From positions 261,502,231 through 261,566,230 of the forward strand of contig CM060912.1 of assembly GCA_030737875.1 (NCBI GenBank): a stretch of 64,000 nucleotides of DNA. Reading direction: 5' to 3'. Below are positions 1 to 11,039 of the stretch, one piece after another; position 1 is the first letter of the stretch, and each line of letters begins with the position of its first letter. Source of the stretch: Allium sativum. Taxonomy: Eukaryota; Streptophyta; Magnoliopsida; Asparagales; Amaryllidaceae. The position numbers and the translations under genes were made by a program. The notes below the pieces were generated by a model. That model was not told the DNA's origin. It searched no databases and saw only the letters and a list, made by a program, of their open reading frames with translations.

Positions 1-1566
1 TTGAGGTCTGCGGTAGAAGAACCAAGAATATGCCTTGGTTGCTATACGAGCGACCTAAAGACTGGGATGGATAGCAGTGAGTCGACGAATACATAAGGTG
101 CCTGAGATAGCAAGTTCGTTGATCATCTACCATCTTGAGTCAAGCGTGTACGTACGGAAAGGCAGGAACACCCAACAGACCATAATTGCTATCTAATTAT
201 GGGTGAGGTAGGCCGTAGGATGTAGGCTGGCCGGAGTGTAGTTCTCATGCAAGATTTTCTCTTGTGTTGCCTTTCGTTAGTTGAGGGAGGGGTCTCGTGG
301 GACCATAGCCACGTGTAGAAAAGCAGACCTTAGTATCTGCATTGGCAGATAAATCGGAAGCTCCCGACCGAGTCCTGTATTTCTTGTTTTGCCCTGCGAC
401 AGGACTCGGATGGCACGATGTGATACATGTGCATACAGTCATGGAAAACGATTCACGGTGAATGCGTGGGGAAAAAGGGCGCGGTTGACGGTCAGCGTAA
501 TTCCTGGTGACCCTAGGTGGTTGAACCCAAACCGAAATACGAAAACGTGCTATAGGAAAACGTAATCCCTAGTGGTTCTAGGTGGCATAAGTCCTAGTTG
601 CACAAACGATGATTCAAGTTGAGAGAGCCTAGCTAGATCTAGGGTGACAGTCCAAACCGATTTCAAGGGAAATGAAACTACGTTAAAGTAGTACAGAATT
701 ACGTAAGAAAGCCCGTACGAGGTACGGCAAAGGACTAAACTTATATACATGGAAAGGAACGTACGAGTTTGGAAACCCACATATGCTATATGTTAGGGTG
801 ACATGGACCATTACATGACATTGGGTAAGGGGACATCCATAGTTAATTCATGGCACGGGTTGAGATACTAGTACGGAGGGTGCAGAGCGAATATACATGT
901 TAAAACCAGTAAAGATATATATATGATAAATTCCATAGAGCATTAGACTTGATAGATACCATGGGACGTTATGCTTGATAGAAACCTGACGGCCCGATAC
1001 CTTGTTTTATCTTGGCATCGTAATTTATCATGACACCTTAGTTTATCTGGGTACAGTGGTTCATCCTGTTATTTTGGTTTAGCTTATCTATTGTGTCATC
1101 ACCCTTGTGTTTACTTTCAGTTTATGCATGTCATGTTACCTCTATCTGTTTTTATGCTGGAAGTAGATATGACTTACCAGTCTTTATGACTGACCCCGTT
1201 TTCTTTCGCTTCTTGTCTTCCGTTCCCCCCCACGTTGCAGGGAGGAAATACTGTCGTTTAGTTCAGACTTCTTCTGCTTGAAGGTCATCTTGGATGGCTT
1301 AGACTTTTCTTGGCTATGGCTACTTTACTGTTTTACTTGGGGAATAATTTATGTAAAAGTTTTTATGCTTCTTTACTATTGCAAGACAGGTTTTTGATAT
1401 ACTCTGATGTAAAAGGCTTAGACCTTATTTATTATGTTATGAAAGTATTATTTCCGCTGTTTTATATGTTCTGTCTTGTGATACTTCTGTGCATGTTTAC
1501 CAATAATGCCCCTCTAAAGCTAGTGCATTCCTTTGCGAGTGACCCTAGCGGAGGTGGGGTGTTACA
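1..1566 (+). repeat. 3' part of the 5' LTR
   Basis: This aligns with 6310-7879 across its whole length, with scattered single-base differences and one small indel in the C-run near 1226 (expanded near 7532 in the other copy). It ends in TGTTACA directly before a tRNA primer site, which fixes its role as the 5' LTR. The LTR start and its promoter lie left of the window. The small open frames in this stretch are mirrored in the other LTR and show no protein similarity that I recognise. Confidence 0.9.
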
Positions 1567-1580
1567 TTTGGTATCAGAGC
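1567..1580 (+). other. Primer-binding site, initiator-Met tRNA type
   Basis: TTTGGTATCAGAGC begins immediately after the LTR terminus TGTTACA. TGGTATCAGAGC complements the 3' end of plant initiator methionine tRNA, the usual minus-strand primer of many plant LTR retrotransposons. Confidence 0.9.
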
Positions 1581-3545
1581 AGAAGGTTTCTAGACTGGGC
1601 AAAAGTTTTTAAAGACCTTCTGAAAACTATTTGAAAAACCGTTTACAAAGAAGCATTTTTCAAGAAAATTTTCTTTTAAAAGAAAAGGCTATTCCCCAAG
1701 AGCCATTAGCATCATCCTTGTTTCCTTGATTGAATCTCTTTTCCTTTCTTTCCTCCATCTATAGTCACAGTGGTTTTGACTGCGACTAGTCTTTCTAGCT
1801 GCGTAAGTGTTTCCCGTACGATGGAGGTGGTTCTCGAGAGACCGTTGCAGAGTTATACAAGAAAGGATTGTGAGAAAGAGGATAAAGGATATGAGCTTAT
1901 GGGTGAGCAACTTGTTGGTATGGCTGAGTCCTAAAAGGAGGGAGAAAGATGAACAATGAAACCCATGACGAGAGAGTACCTTTGGCATGGAAAAACGGGA
2001 CGGATAGTTAAGTATCATGGGACGAAGACAAGATCATCAGGAGGGCAATAGTATGCTCTCATTTCTAGGGTACCTCAGAAGGAGGGTAACGATCTTGTTA
2101 AAGGTTTAGCTTTTCTTCTCTATCAACCCGTCGGGACTTTGTCTTGATCACCGCATCTTTTAAGTCCGCTTCGATAGTTGAGTCTCTACACCTTAGTACT
2201 AGTATAGTAGAGGATCCCGTTTTTGTCTCAAGTCCTATTGGAAGATTTGTCCATTTATTCATGGCTTGTTGGATTTGAGAATGTCCAGGTCAAGTGTTGA
2301 GCTTGGAAATAATGCTTATGTTTATAAGCTGTGGATGGATTCTAGGGATAAAGTGGTTACCCAGTAAGGGGTGCCACTCTCGGTTTTAGAAGGAGGGTAG
2401 TTAGACTCTTGGCTTGCTTTGGTAATACCCTCGAAGTATCGTGTAACCTTTTGGGTTCTGTCATGATTAGTTACTTAGAATCCCTAGATGCCTTTGTTGG
2501 AAATTGGAAACCCGATCGAGTGGTGTCCGCTAATAAGACGGATGGTTTACCTCGCTTATGCATGGGTTATGGGAATTACCCTAGTAAGTGCACATGGTAA
2601 CCTGTTTACTTTCAAGAGAAAGTTCTTCTACATGGAATACCCTATGGTACGAGGCTCAGGATTCACAAGTGAATTTTGGAAAGCTCGCATGGAATCATGA
2701 GTACGCAGTCCTGTTTGCGCCAAGTATTTTAGAAGAAGAAGAAGTGCAAGTGGAACAAGAAGGGACGAGGAAATGAGTTCCAACTCATGTTATGGAAACA
2801 GGAAATAAGAAGCTGCGAAATCGTGAAGTTATAGGACGGTCAAGGCACGATGGAACTAAGCTCAAGGAAATGCGACTCAGAAGGATGAAGACTAGATACG
2901 CGCATGATATCTCTTTTTGAGGATATATCTACGATCCCTGTTCTCTGTTGAATTTGCTTGTAGGCTATCTTTTATGGATATCCCCTCGGTCCTGTTTCGG
3001 TTACAAACCCCGTAAGGAATTTGTTTTGTTTTTCTTCTCGACCTTGTTTCAGGGAACCTTAGGTAGAACCCTATGGATGTAAACATGTATTTGAAACATG
3101 TTATGGTTGATATGGTTGCAAATGGTTGCAAGTGGTTGCTCGTGGATGCGCGAATACACATTAGATACTAGCTCGACTCGATCACATTTCATATTGCATA
3201 TGCACGAGTATTTATACTTGTTTATGGATGAAATTGAAAGTGTTACCATGTGGATGTTGCATATGAATGAATGTTTATGCACGCATATAGGGTATATATA
3301 TGACTAGAACTATTTGCATACATGATGGACTCATAGCACTAGACATATTTTTGCATTAAAAATATTTTTCAGGCCTGATCATTAACGTTAGCTAAGGAAC
3401 ATGTACACACACGTTTTGCATACATTCATAAAGCATTAGAAATCGTCTAAGGACAATGGTTGCTTGTGGATGATGTTTTGAGTAGATGGATGATGGATGG
3501 TAGGATATGTTCTTCCTAACTTGAAGATTTCGGGGACGAAATCCT
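1581..3545 (+). other. Non-coding internal domain of the LARD-like element
   Basis: Nearly 2 kb lies between the primer site and the polypurine tract. Only short open frames (up to about 110 codons) are present on either strand, none resembling gag, protease, RT, RNase H or integrase. The last part (about 3520-3560) has the sequence style that precedes the 3' LTR of Del/Tekay chromoviruses: a 'TTCGGGGACGAAATCC' block, then the purine tract. That suggests the element derives from a chromovirus by loss of its coding region. A packaging or dimerisation signal would be expected near the 5' side but I cannot identify one by eye. Confidence 0.7.
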
Positions 3546-3560
3546 AAAAGGAGGGGAGAA
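3546..3560 (+). other. Polypurine tract
   Basis: AAAAGGAGGGGAGAA lies immediately 5' of the LTR start TGTAACAACCCG. Such an all-purine run directly before the 3' LTR primes plus-strand DNA synthesis in LTR retrotransposons. Confidence 0.9.
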
Positions 3561-3812
3561 TGTAACAACCCGTGTTTCGTGTAACGACCCGTATTTCGAT
3601 AACGCGTTAAAACAAGAAATCAAGACAGAATTAAATTATAAATTCTGAATCAAGTAAAACGGGCTGTGCCATTGCGTTCGTCTCGGAAAAATACGCGAAA
3701 TAGAGTCCGAGTTTTCGAGAATTGGAGTCCGTATGACCCGTTTAAGGCCCAAAGAAGTTTGCTGGAAATTCAAAATTCGAAAACAGTTTGCAAAAGGGCA
3801 GGAATGGGGCTA

Positions 3813-3892
3813 GGCGGGAAAGTTCCCGCCCAGGCCATGTCGACAGCCCTGTCGACAGAGGTGTCGACAGCCCTGTCGACATGCCTGTCGAC
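3813..3892. promoter_or_regulatory. Palindromic E2F-like site plus 12-bp-phased GTCGAC array in LTR U3
   Basis: GGCGGGAAAGTTCCCGCC (3813-3830) is a near-perfect 18-bp palindrome. Its bottom strand reads TTTCCCGCC, matching the plant E2F consensus TTTCCCGC. It is followed by five GTCGAC palindromes starting at 3839, 3851, 3863, 3875 and 3887, exactly 12 bp apart. The block lies about 145-220 bp upstream of the TATA box, where LTR enhancers sit. The same pair of motifs occurs in the solo LTR at 21013-21091. Regulatory function is inferred from position and conservation. Confidence 0.6.
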
Positions 3893-4034
3893 AGGGGTGC
3901 GGTGTTCAGAGAACCTGGGTGCACCAGGTTGGGTTTCAGGCTGGCTTGGAGGGCTGGTTTCTGGAATGTTCCGAGATCTGATGGTCCTAATCTATCCTAG
4001 ATCTAATCCTATGGTCTAAAACACTCCTAACCTC

Positions 4035-4040
4035 TATAAA
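4035..4040 (+). promoter_or_regulatory. LTR TATA box
   Basis: CTCTATAAAAACACC lies about 475 bp into the LTR and is matched by TTCTATAAATAAGCC at the corresponding place in the solo LTR (21222). Its position and conservation make it the likely RNA polymerase II core promoter of the element. Confidence 0.7.
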
Positions 4041-4605
4041 AACACCCCTAAACCCCCCCCCAATCTCTCATAACTCACCCTAGCCACGAAGTGCTGCCCA
4101 AATGCCAAGTGACCATGGCCTCCATCTCCAATCCCTAAAGCCTAAGCACTCAAATCGGGTTCAAATCAAGAGGTGCAAGCTTACTACACCAAACCGAGGC
4201 CAAATCAACATTGTTAAGGCGATTTCATGACGGATCTTCATCAAAGGAGGCACCTTTCTTCTTCATGATGGTTTATGCGCACTCCCTAAGCCGTGATAGG
4301 TAAGTTCTAGCTACTTTTAGATGGAAACGGTAGTTTTGATAATGGCATGGGATAAAATGAGGCTAAACACGAATATGCAAGTCTATATGAACCTTACCAT
4401 GCCTCTTTTGCTTAAATCTATGACCTTAGGCTATGCTAGTGATGAAATCATGCCACTCATGTTATGTGTAACTTAGTTTGTCATGAAAGATTGGACCTTT
4501 ACTCACTAAATGTTGGCATGAATGCTTAGAACCATCTTGACTTATGATATGCATGCATAAAGACTTGACTATGGGGCTTATGCATGTATATGAACCCAAA
4601 CCCCT

Positions 4606-4805
4606 TATGTTAACATGCAAGTTTGTGGCAAAACCCTTTATGACATTATGCATGCTTGTGGCCAATCCCCTCCTTTTAAGTTGTGCATGTTTATGGCCAA
4701 ACCCTTTTTGATAATATGCATGTTTGTGGCTAAATTCCCTTGTGACATTTTGTGCATTTGTGGCCAAAACCCTTTTTATGACACTATACATGTTCGAGGC
4801 CAATT
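4606..4805 (+). repeat. Degenerate ~36-bp tandem repeats in the LTR leader
   Basis: About six imperfect copies of a unit built on TGCATGTTTGTGGCCAAACCC, separated by T-rich linkers, follow one another. Spacing is around 35-40 bp. No protein or RNA gene is suggested. They lie downstream of the TATA box and would be part of the transcribed leader. Confidence 0.75.
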
Positions 4806-5105
4806 TGTAGTCATAGTATTCCTACTATGTTGACTCGTCTATACTTACGTTGGAAACACGTTTTGGGGTTAGGTTAGACGAGCGTGAATATGCATGAAAA
4901 ACTTAACTTGAAGTTTCATGAAAATATGATGCGAAACATGATTTGGGTTAAATGGGTATAACATGACAACATGTAGCATTAAGTATAACATGGAAGTTGA
5001 CATGTGAGTATACTTGATAATGGAATTGGGAATTTACCTATTAAGTTAGGTCTACCCATATTCTTGAAAACTTGGATATGAACATGACACTTAGAAAACA
5101 TAAGA

Positions 5106-5330
5106 GTGGCCAACTCGAGGTTGGGTTGAGTTTGTAGCGTAATACTACCCGGAAACTACCGGCTTAACTAGTGGCTACAAACAATAGGACCCAATGTGAG
5201 AAGTTGGTCATGTTGTGCCAAGACCCGAGGTTAGACCAAGTTGTGGTGTAAATCTACCCGGAACCTACCGGCTTAACTAGGTAACCACAACAAAGTCTAA
5301 TGTGAGAGGTTGAAGTGCATTAAATAATTA
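5106..5330 (+). repeat. Two ~110-bp direct repeats conserved between LTR families
   Basis: Two successive blocks each contain CGAGGTTGGG/AGGTTAGACC, then CTACCCGGAA(A/C)CTACCGGCTTAACTAG, then a 'CCAATGTGAGA' or 'CTAATGTGAGA' end. The same two-block cassette occurs at about 22200-22420 in the related solo LTR with few changes, while the surrounding sequence has diverged much more. Selective constraint or recent common origin is inferred; the function is unknown. Confidence 0.7.
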
Positions 5331-5389
5331 ATGCCACATAATAGGGTTAAGTTAATTGGATTAATGAGGCTTAACCAAATATGACTTGG

Positions 5390-5990
5390 ACAAAGGGGTT
5401 AAGTAATTTGATTAGGCTAATGATACTTAACAAAACATGACATGGTTGGGTAGGTTAAGTAACTTGATTTGCCTAATGACACTTGACCATTTTTATACGA
5501 CTAGTGGACGGGATTAAGTTAACCAACTCTTAATCAATCCAACATGATAACTTGATAAGGTTAAGTAAATTTCCTTAATGACACTTAACCATTTAATACA
5601 GTCAATGAATGGGGTTAAGTCAACTCAGACCTAACTAATCTAAACACGGTAAATGGGACGGGGTTAAGTTAATTTACACTTAACTAATCCAACTCGTTAA
5701 TTTGATGTGGTTAAGTGACCTATACTTAACCAATCTAATGTGAAAACATGATAAGGCTAAGTCACGAATCGTTTCGAATACGCTTGACCGATTTGACTCG
5801 GTAATTTGATAGGGTCAAATTAATATCTAAAATGATAGTTAGACGAGGTTAAGTTATGGATTGCTTAATATACTTAACCAACTTGACAAATGGTTTGTAA
5901 GGATAAGTCTTGGACTTGGATACTTAGCCAATTTCGACATGGTTTGTAGACGGGTTAAGTTGTGAACTTAAGTGACATTTAACCCATTAG
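5390..5990 (+). repeat. Array of hairpin-forming GGTTAAGT...ACTTAACC units
   Basis: About eleven degenerate units begin near 5396, 5454, 5512, 5560, 5613, 5661, 5709, 5756, 5850, 5902 and 5953, roughly every 50-60 bp. Most contain GGTTAAGT and, 15-25 bases later, ACTTAACC, so each unit can fold into a short stem-loop. A few similar units occur at 22445-22590 in the solo LTR. Confidence 0.7.
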
Positions 5991-7879
5991 ATAAACCCTA
6001 ATTCGGAGGATTAGGTAGATAAACATAGTTAACAAGGATTATGGAAATAAGGCTAAGTGGTAAACCTTAGTTAAAAGAAACTAAGTAATAATTCTTAGTC
6101 AAGGAAATTTGGACCACCCCTTAGATAGATGAATAACCCGATACGGTAGGTCATCGTTTAAGTATACGCGTAGGAGCATGCTATCTGATTTAGATAAAGG
6201 CTCCAGCGAACTGGGGTAACGAAGCAGCGGCTTCGGGGAACGTGAGGATATTCTTGGTATCCCTCTGTGAGCTGCCAGGTCATTATACTAGGCTCACGAG
6301 AGGTTGAGGTTGAGGTCTGCGGTAGAAGAACCAAGAATATGCCTTGGTTGCACTGCGAGCGACCTAAAGACTGGGATGGATAGCAGTGAGTCGACGAATA
6401 CATAAGGTGCCTGAGATAGCAAGTTCGTCGATCATCTACCATCTTGAGTCAAGCGTGTACGTACGGAAAGGCAGGAACACACAACAGACCATAATTGCTA
6501 TCTAATTATGGGTGAGGTAGGCCGTAGGATGTAGGCTGGCCGGAGTGTAGTTCTCATGCAAGATTTTCTCTTGTGTTGCCTTTCGTTAGTTGAGGGAGGG
6601 GTCTCGTGGGACCATAGCCACGTGTAGAAAAGCAGACCTTAGTATCTGCATCGGCAGATAAATCGGAAGCTCCCGACCGAGTCCTGTATTTCTTGTTTTG
6701 CCCTGCGACAGGACTCGGATGGCACGATGTGATACATGTGCATACAGTCATGGAAAACGATTCACGGTGAATGCGTGGGGAAAAGAGGCGCGGTTGACGG
6801 TCAGCGTAATTCCTGGTGACCCTAGGTGGTTGAACCCAAACCGAAATACGGAAACGTGCTATAGGAAAACGTAATCCCTAGTGGTTCTAGGTGGCATAAG
6901 TCCTAGTTGCACAAACGATGATTCAAGTTGAGAGAGCCTAGCTAGATCTAGGGTGACAGTCTAAACCGATTTCAAGGGAAATGGAACTACGTTAAAGTAG
7001 TACAGAATTACGTAAGAAAGCCCGTACGAGGTACGGCAAAGGACTAAACTTATATACATGGAAAGGAACGTACGAGTTTGGAAACCCACATATGCTATAT
7101 GTTAGGGTGACATGGACCATTACATGACATTGGGTAAGGGGACATCCATAGTTAATTCATGGCACGGGTTGAGATACTAGTACGGAGGGTGCAGAGCGAA
7201 TACACATGTTAAAACCAGTAAAGATATATATATGATAAATTCCATAGAGCATTAGACTTGATAGATACCATGGGACGTTATGCTTGATAGAAACCTGACG
7301 GCCCGATACCTTGTTTTATCTTGGCATCGTAATTTATCATGACACCTTAGTTTATCTGGGTACAGTGGTTAATCCTGTTATTTTGGTTTAGCTTATCTAT
7401 TGTGTCATCACCCTTGTGTTTACTTTCAGTTTATGCATGTCATGTCACCTCTATCTGTTTTTATGCTGGAAGTAGATAGGACTTACCAGTCTTTATGACT
7501 GACCCCGTTTTCTTTCGCTTCTTGTCTTCCGTTCCCCCCCCCCCAGGTTGCAGGGAGGAAATACTGTCGTTTAGTTCAGACTTCTTCTGCTTGAAGGTCA
7601 TCTTGGATGGCTTAGACTTTTCTTGGCTATGGCTACTTTACTGTTTTACTTGGGGAATAATTTATGTAAAAGTTTTTATGCTTCTTTACTATTGCAAGAC
7701 AGGTTTTTGATATACTCTGATGTAAAAGGCTTAGACCTTATTTATTATGTTATGAAAGTATTATTTCCGCTGTTTTATATGTTCTGTCTTGTGATACTTC
7801 CGTGCATGTTTACCAATAATGCCCCTCTAAAGCTAGTGCATTCCTTTGCGAGTGACCCTAGCGGAGGTGGGGTGTTACA

Positions 7880-10800
7880 GAGGCCATAACGTATCCTTTG
7901 ACAGATCATCTTCATTTACTTTGAACGCTACATCGTCATACCTTCCAAATCACAAATTGATTTCCCTAAAAATACCACGGGTATAAAACTAAGAGAAACG
8001 AATTCCTCCGCCACCAAGATAAATACGTTTGAAAAGATCAACTTACGCGATCTATTAGATATACTCTGTCAGACATTCGTCCATATACGTTGTCCTTGGA
8101 TTGGACAAACCGAAGGCACTATTCTGTAAATCCGTCTCCGGCAATTTCTACCTAAGATTCCCAGAATAACCTTTGTGAAAACCCCGTCTTCAATTATCTT
8201 CATCATATTTTATTCGCAACGCTAATGCCTATACGAAGTGGTTTTCAAATAATAAATCTGATCTCGGTCTCTCCATATTGACAACGGAGAAATGGTCAAA
8301 AGCTTTGATAGTCGGTTGTTTAACTATCAAAGGAAAACATGCATACAAACAACGGTTGTCTTTCCAAATGGAAATCTTACCGATCAATTATCAATTAAAA
8401 CCAAGTCCTTTTAAATAGATTTATCAATAATTATTTCATTTCTCAATTCCCCTTCAATATCTTTACCAAAATATTTCTCTAACTCGTTTAGCTTTTCACG
8501 ACCCATGGAAAACATTTCCATTTCTTTTAAACTATTTATTTTCTATATTGCAGAAAAATATTTCTTATTAACATAGGAAAACATTTCCATCTTATTCACG
8601 CATTACTATCCTTCCACGTCCATCAGTCCCTAACTGTAAATTTGTAAGAGAACAACTCCCTAAGTATTAAGCCCGAAGGACGAAACCAACATCAGATCAA
8701 TAACCAGAAAGCCGTTCAACTTAACTAGTCTCCAGTCAATTTCTAATTTCCTTAACTCCCATTAAATCTGCAAAACGTATGCTTTTAAATCATTATTCAC
8801 TTTAAAATGTGAATATTATTTCTTTACAGAAAACAAGACTCATTTTATCAAATAAATCTTGACTTTTTTTATAAATTTCATTATAGGTTCAAATCCATTT
8901 ATCGGGTTATTTTATAAATTCTTAATCATATTTCACTTCATACTCTCCATTTACAAGTAAACTTCTTGTTAATTTTATATCAAGTATATACCTAATCTAG
9001 ATTACATAATCGATTATAAATCATTGATTTCAAATCAAATATTATGCTATCTTTCCTAATTCTAAATTATAAAATATATCATTTCTAAAAATAATTCATC
9101 TTTAAAATATTCGAAAAAGTCGAATTCTAATTATAAATTGTTATGGACTTATTTCAATTCTATTTACATTTCGAACTCGATATAAATTCCATCGTTCCCT
9201 TTTTGAAACGATTCCCAATTTCCTCTTTTACTTTCATTCTTGAATTTATATTTCCAATTTATTTAATAACAATTATTTCATCACATTTATAAATATCGTT
9301 TACAAACCAAACTACTTGTTTATATAATTAAACAAGTTATTATATTCTAGTCAAATCAATATTCAATTTCTATTATTTAAAAATAATAAATAATACATTT
9401 TCCCTTTTTAAACTCGAATTCTTTTCCATATATTTTTATGGTATTTTAATACCAATCATTTCAGGTCAATGTTGTTCGACCATCCCAAACACACAATAAT
9501 CAACACCAGATTATTTGTCACATCATATAAAGCAATATATATGAAAACAACAATATTAATGTTGAGGCATCCATTTGGATACCTTCGACCTGTTTCCCTG
9601 TATCCACAGATGTTAATCAACAGAAATAACATTTTATTTCATGTCAATATGAAATATTTTAATAAATGGAATCAGTATTCAATTAATGATTTATATATAT
9701 ATAACTATATATATTATCTCAACCAATTAATTAGCAAGTTATCCAAACAACCATCACAAAAAACATTCAATTATTTTTATCAATATTAAATAACGTTTAT
9801 AAAATTATAAAACTGGACTAAGTTAGTGAGTTTACTCATCTTGGTCGTTAATCATTGAAAAACAGTTAACGGTCGATGATTCGAATCTGACGTTTTATTT
9901 CGCCATAAATCCAAATTAACTCCAAATGGCTCCATGCTAGTTTCATTACGAAGCCTACGATCATACGATCCCAATGAATTAGACGGTTCACAATTCTGAT
10001 ATCGTATGCTCAAGATATCACGTTAACAAATTTGTATACTAATTTAATTAAAATAAACTTTAATTTCTTTTATGTTTGGGCTTACCAATTTCGGCCCAAT
10101 ACCCCTCCAACTTGCGTTCTACAGTACCCCCATCTTTCCCAAACACTTTGCTCCAGGAAACCAAGAATGAAGGAATATTCTTCATTTACCCTTTCATTGC
10201 ATGTTGTTTTCGGTTTCCCCTTTTCTTTTTTTCTTTTTCTTTCTTAATATTCTGGGACTCGCAACAATTTAAACCAGCCCACTTACGAATGCAACCCACA
10301 CCAGTACCAATTCCTTCTTCTTCTCCACCCGTTCGCTCCTAACACAGACATTATTTCGAATTTCACAGCTCTTGCTTTTAACCATTTCTCCATGAAACCG
10401 ACCCAACAACCCACCATTCTCCTTCTCTTCTTATCTTATATCTTCCTATCATTATCAGAAACAGCTCGCGTGCAGTCCTCCATTTGCGTCGTCTAGCTTT
10501 CTTCCACAGTCAAACTCGCGTTAACTCCTTCCTTTTTGTTAAAACCTGCTGAAGTATTTCAGCGTTCAACCCATTCCGCTCCTCACTCTCTTTAAAAATG
10601 GACACAAGATGCTTGTTTTGCTTTCCATTTCGAACAGCAGTGCGTCGAATTGCACGAAACTGGTTGGAAGCTAAAGATCCTTCTCTTGAGATTCCATACA
10701 TACATTTCGGAATTTTAAGTGTATGGGTTAATATTTTTTTTTAAAGAAGCCTTTAAAACTGGAGATTGTCTTCCTGAAGCAGGAAAATGAATGGAGTTGC

Positions 10801-11039
10801 CAGCGTTGGAATATATATAAGAGATGAAACTTACTTGGTTGCTAAGCTTCAGTTTTTGGTAGGTCTACGATTTTAGGCTAGGTAGGTTTCAAGGATTTTG
10901 GGTACTTTGTCATGAAGTATTAGGGGAAGTTAGGTCTGAAGTTTCATTAAGTTTTGATTAAGCTTAACATAGGTATGGTTTGACAATAGGCATCTGTTGA
11001 TGAATATAGGTAAAAATATATATAATTAAATCATACTGT
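7880..11039 (-). repeat. Chromovirus-type LTR, left segment of a split copy
   Basis: No gene is visible in this 3.2-kb AT-rich stretch. Short blocks match two other LTRs in the window. For example 'GAATTCCTCCGCCACCAAG' near 8010 corresponds to 'AATAAATTCTCCGCCACCAA' near 44140 and a similar block near 58330. Its continuation is 29001-29804, which ends in the LTR terminus GGATTGTTACA. The LARD-like element bounds it on the left and the Tat element on the right. Orientation (minus) follows from the better preserved homologue at 56996-62966. Exact homology is patchy, so this call rests on a few conserved blocks and the nesting logic. Confidence 0.55.

Larger units (their letters stand above)
1..7879 (+). 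mobile_element. LARD-like non-autonomous LTR retrotransposon, 5' end outside window
   Basis: Bases 1-1566 and 6310-7879 are nearly identical direct repeats ending GGTGTTACA. They are the 3' part of the 5' LTR and of the 3' LTR. After the first comes a TGGTATCAGAGC primer site; before the second LTR (start 3561, TGTAACAACCCG) comes a purine tract. The interior of about 2 kb has no gag, protease, RT or integrase that I can recognise, while the complete LTR is about 4.3 kb. Very long LTRs around a short non-coding interior are the definition of a LARD, which must be mobilised by proteins of another element. Termini and polypurine context resemble Tekay/Del chromoviruses, so such an element is the likely helper (inference). 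The near identity of the LTRs suggests a recent insertion. The 5' target duplication cannot be checked because the left end is outside the window. Confidence 0.85.
3561..7879 (+). repeat. Complete 3' LTR, 4,319 bp
   Basis: Runs from TGTAACAACCCG after the purine tract to GGGGTGTTACA at 7879, with TG/CA ends embedded in a short terminal inverted repeat. The first 19 bases are imperfectly repeated at 3580 (TGTAACGACCCG). A TATA box near 4035 implies a U3 of only about 475 bp and an R-U5 transcribed leader of nearly 3.8 kb. That long leader contains several families of short repeats, listed separately. Blocks at 3660-3730, 5100-5330 and the terminal 60 bp are also recognisable in the solo LTR at 20760-23627, so the two LTRs are related families or subfamilies. 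Confidence 0.9.

Noticed and set aside
245..442. Small frame repeated at 6554-6751 with almost identical peptide
   Set aside because: It lies in the two LTR copies of one element. Identity comes from recent LTR duplication, not from coding constraint, and there is no known family.
3788..4000. Peptide repeat (VDSPVDRG-like) encoded by the GTCGAC array
   Set aside because: A 12-bp DNA repeat automatically gives a 4-residue repeat in all frames. Upstream-of-TATA position argues for a cis-element.
5390..5990. Regularly spaced repeats that superficially look like a CRISPR array
   Set aside because: Repeats and spacers are both degenerate, there are no cas genes, and the setting is a plant LTR.
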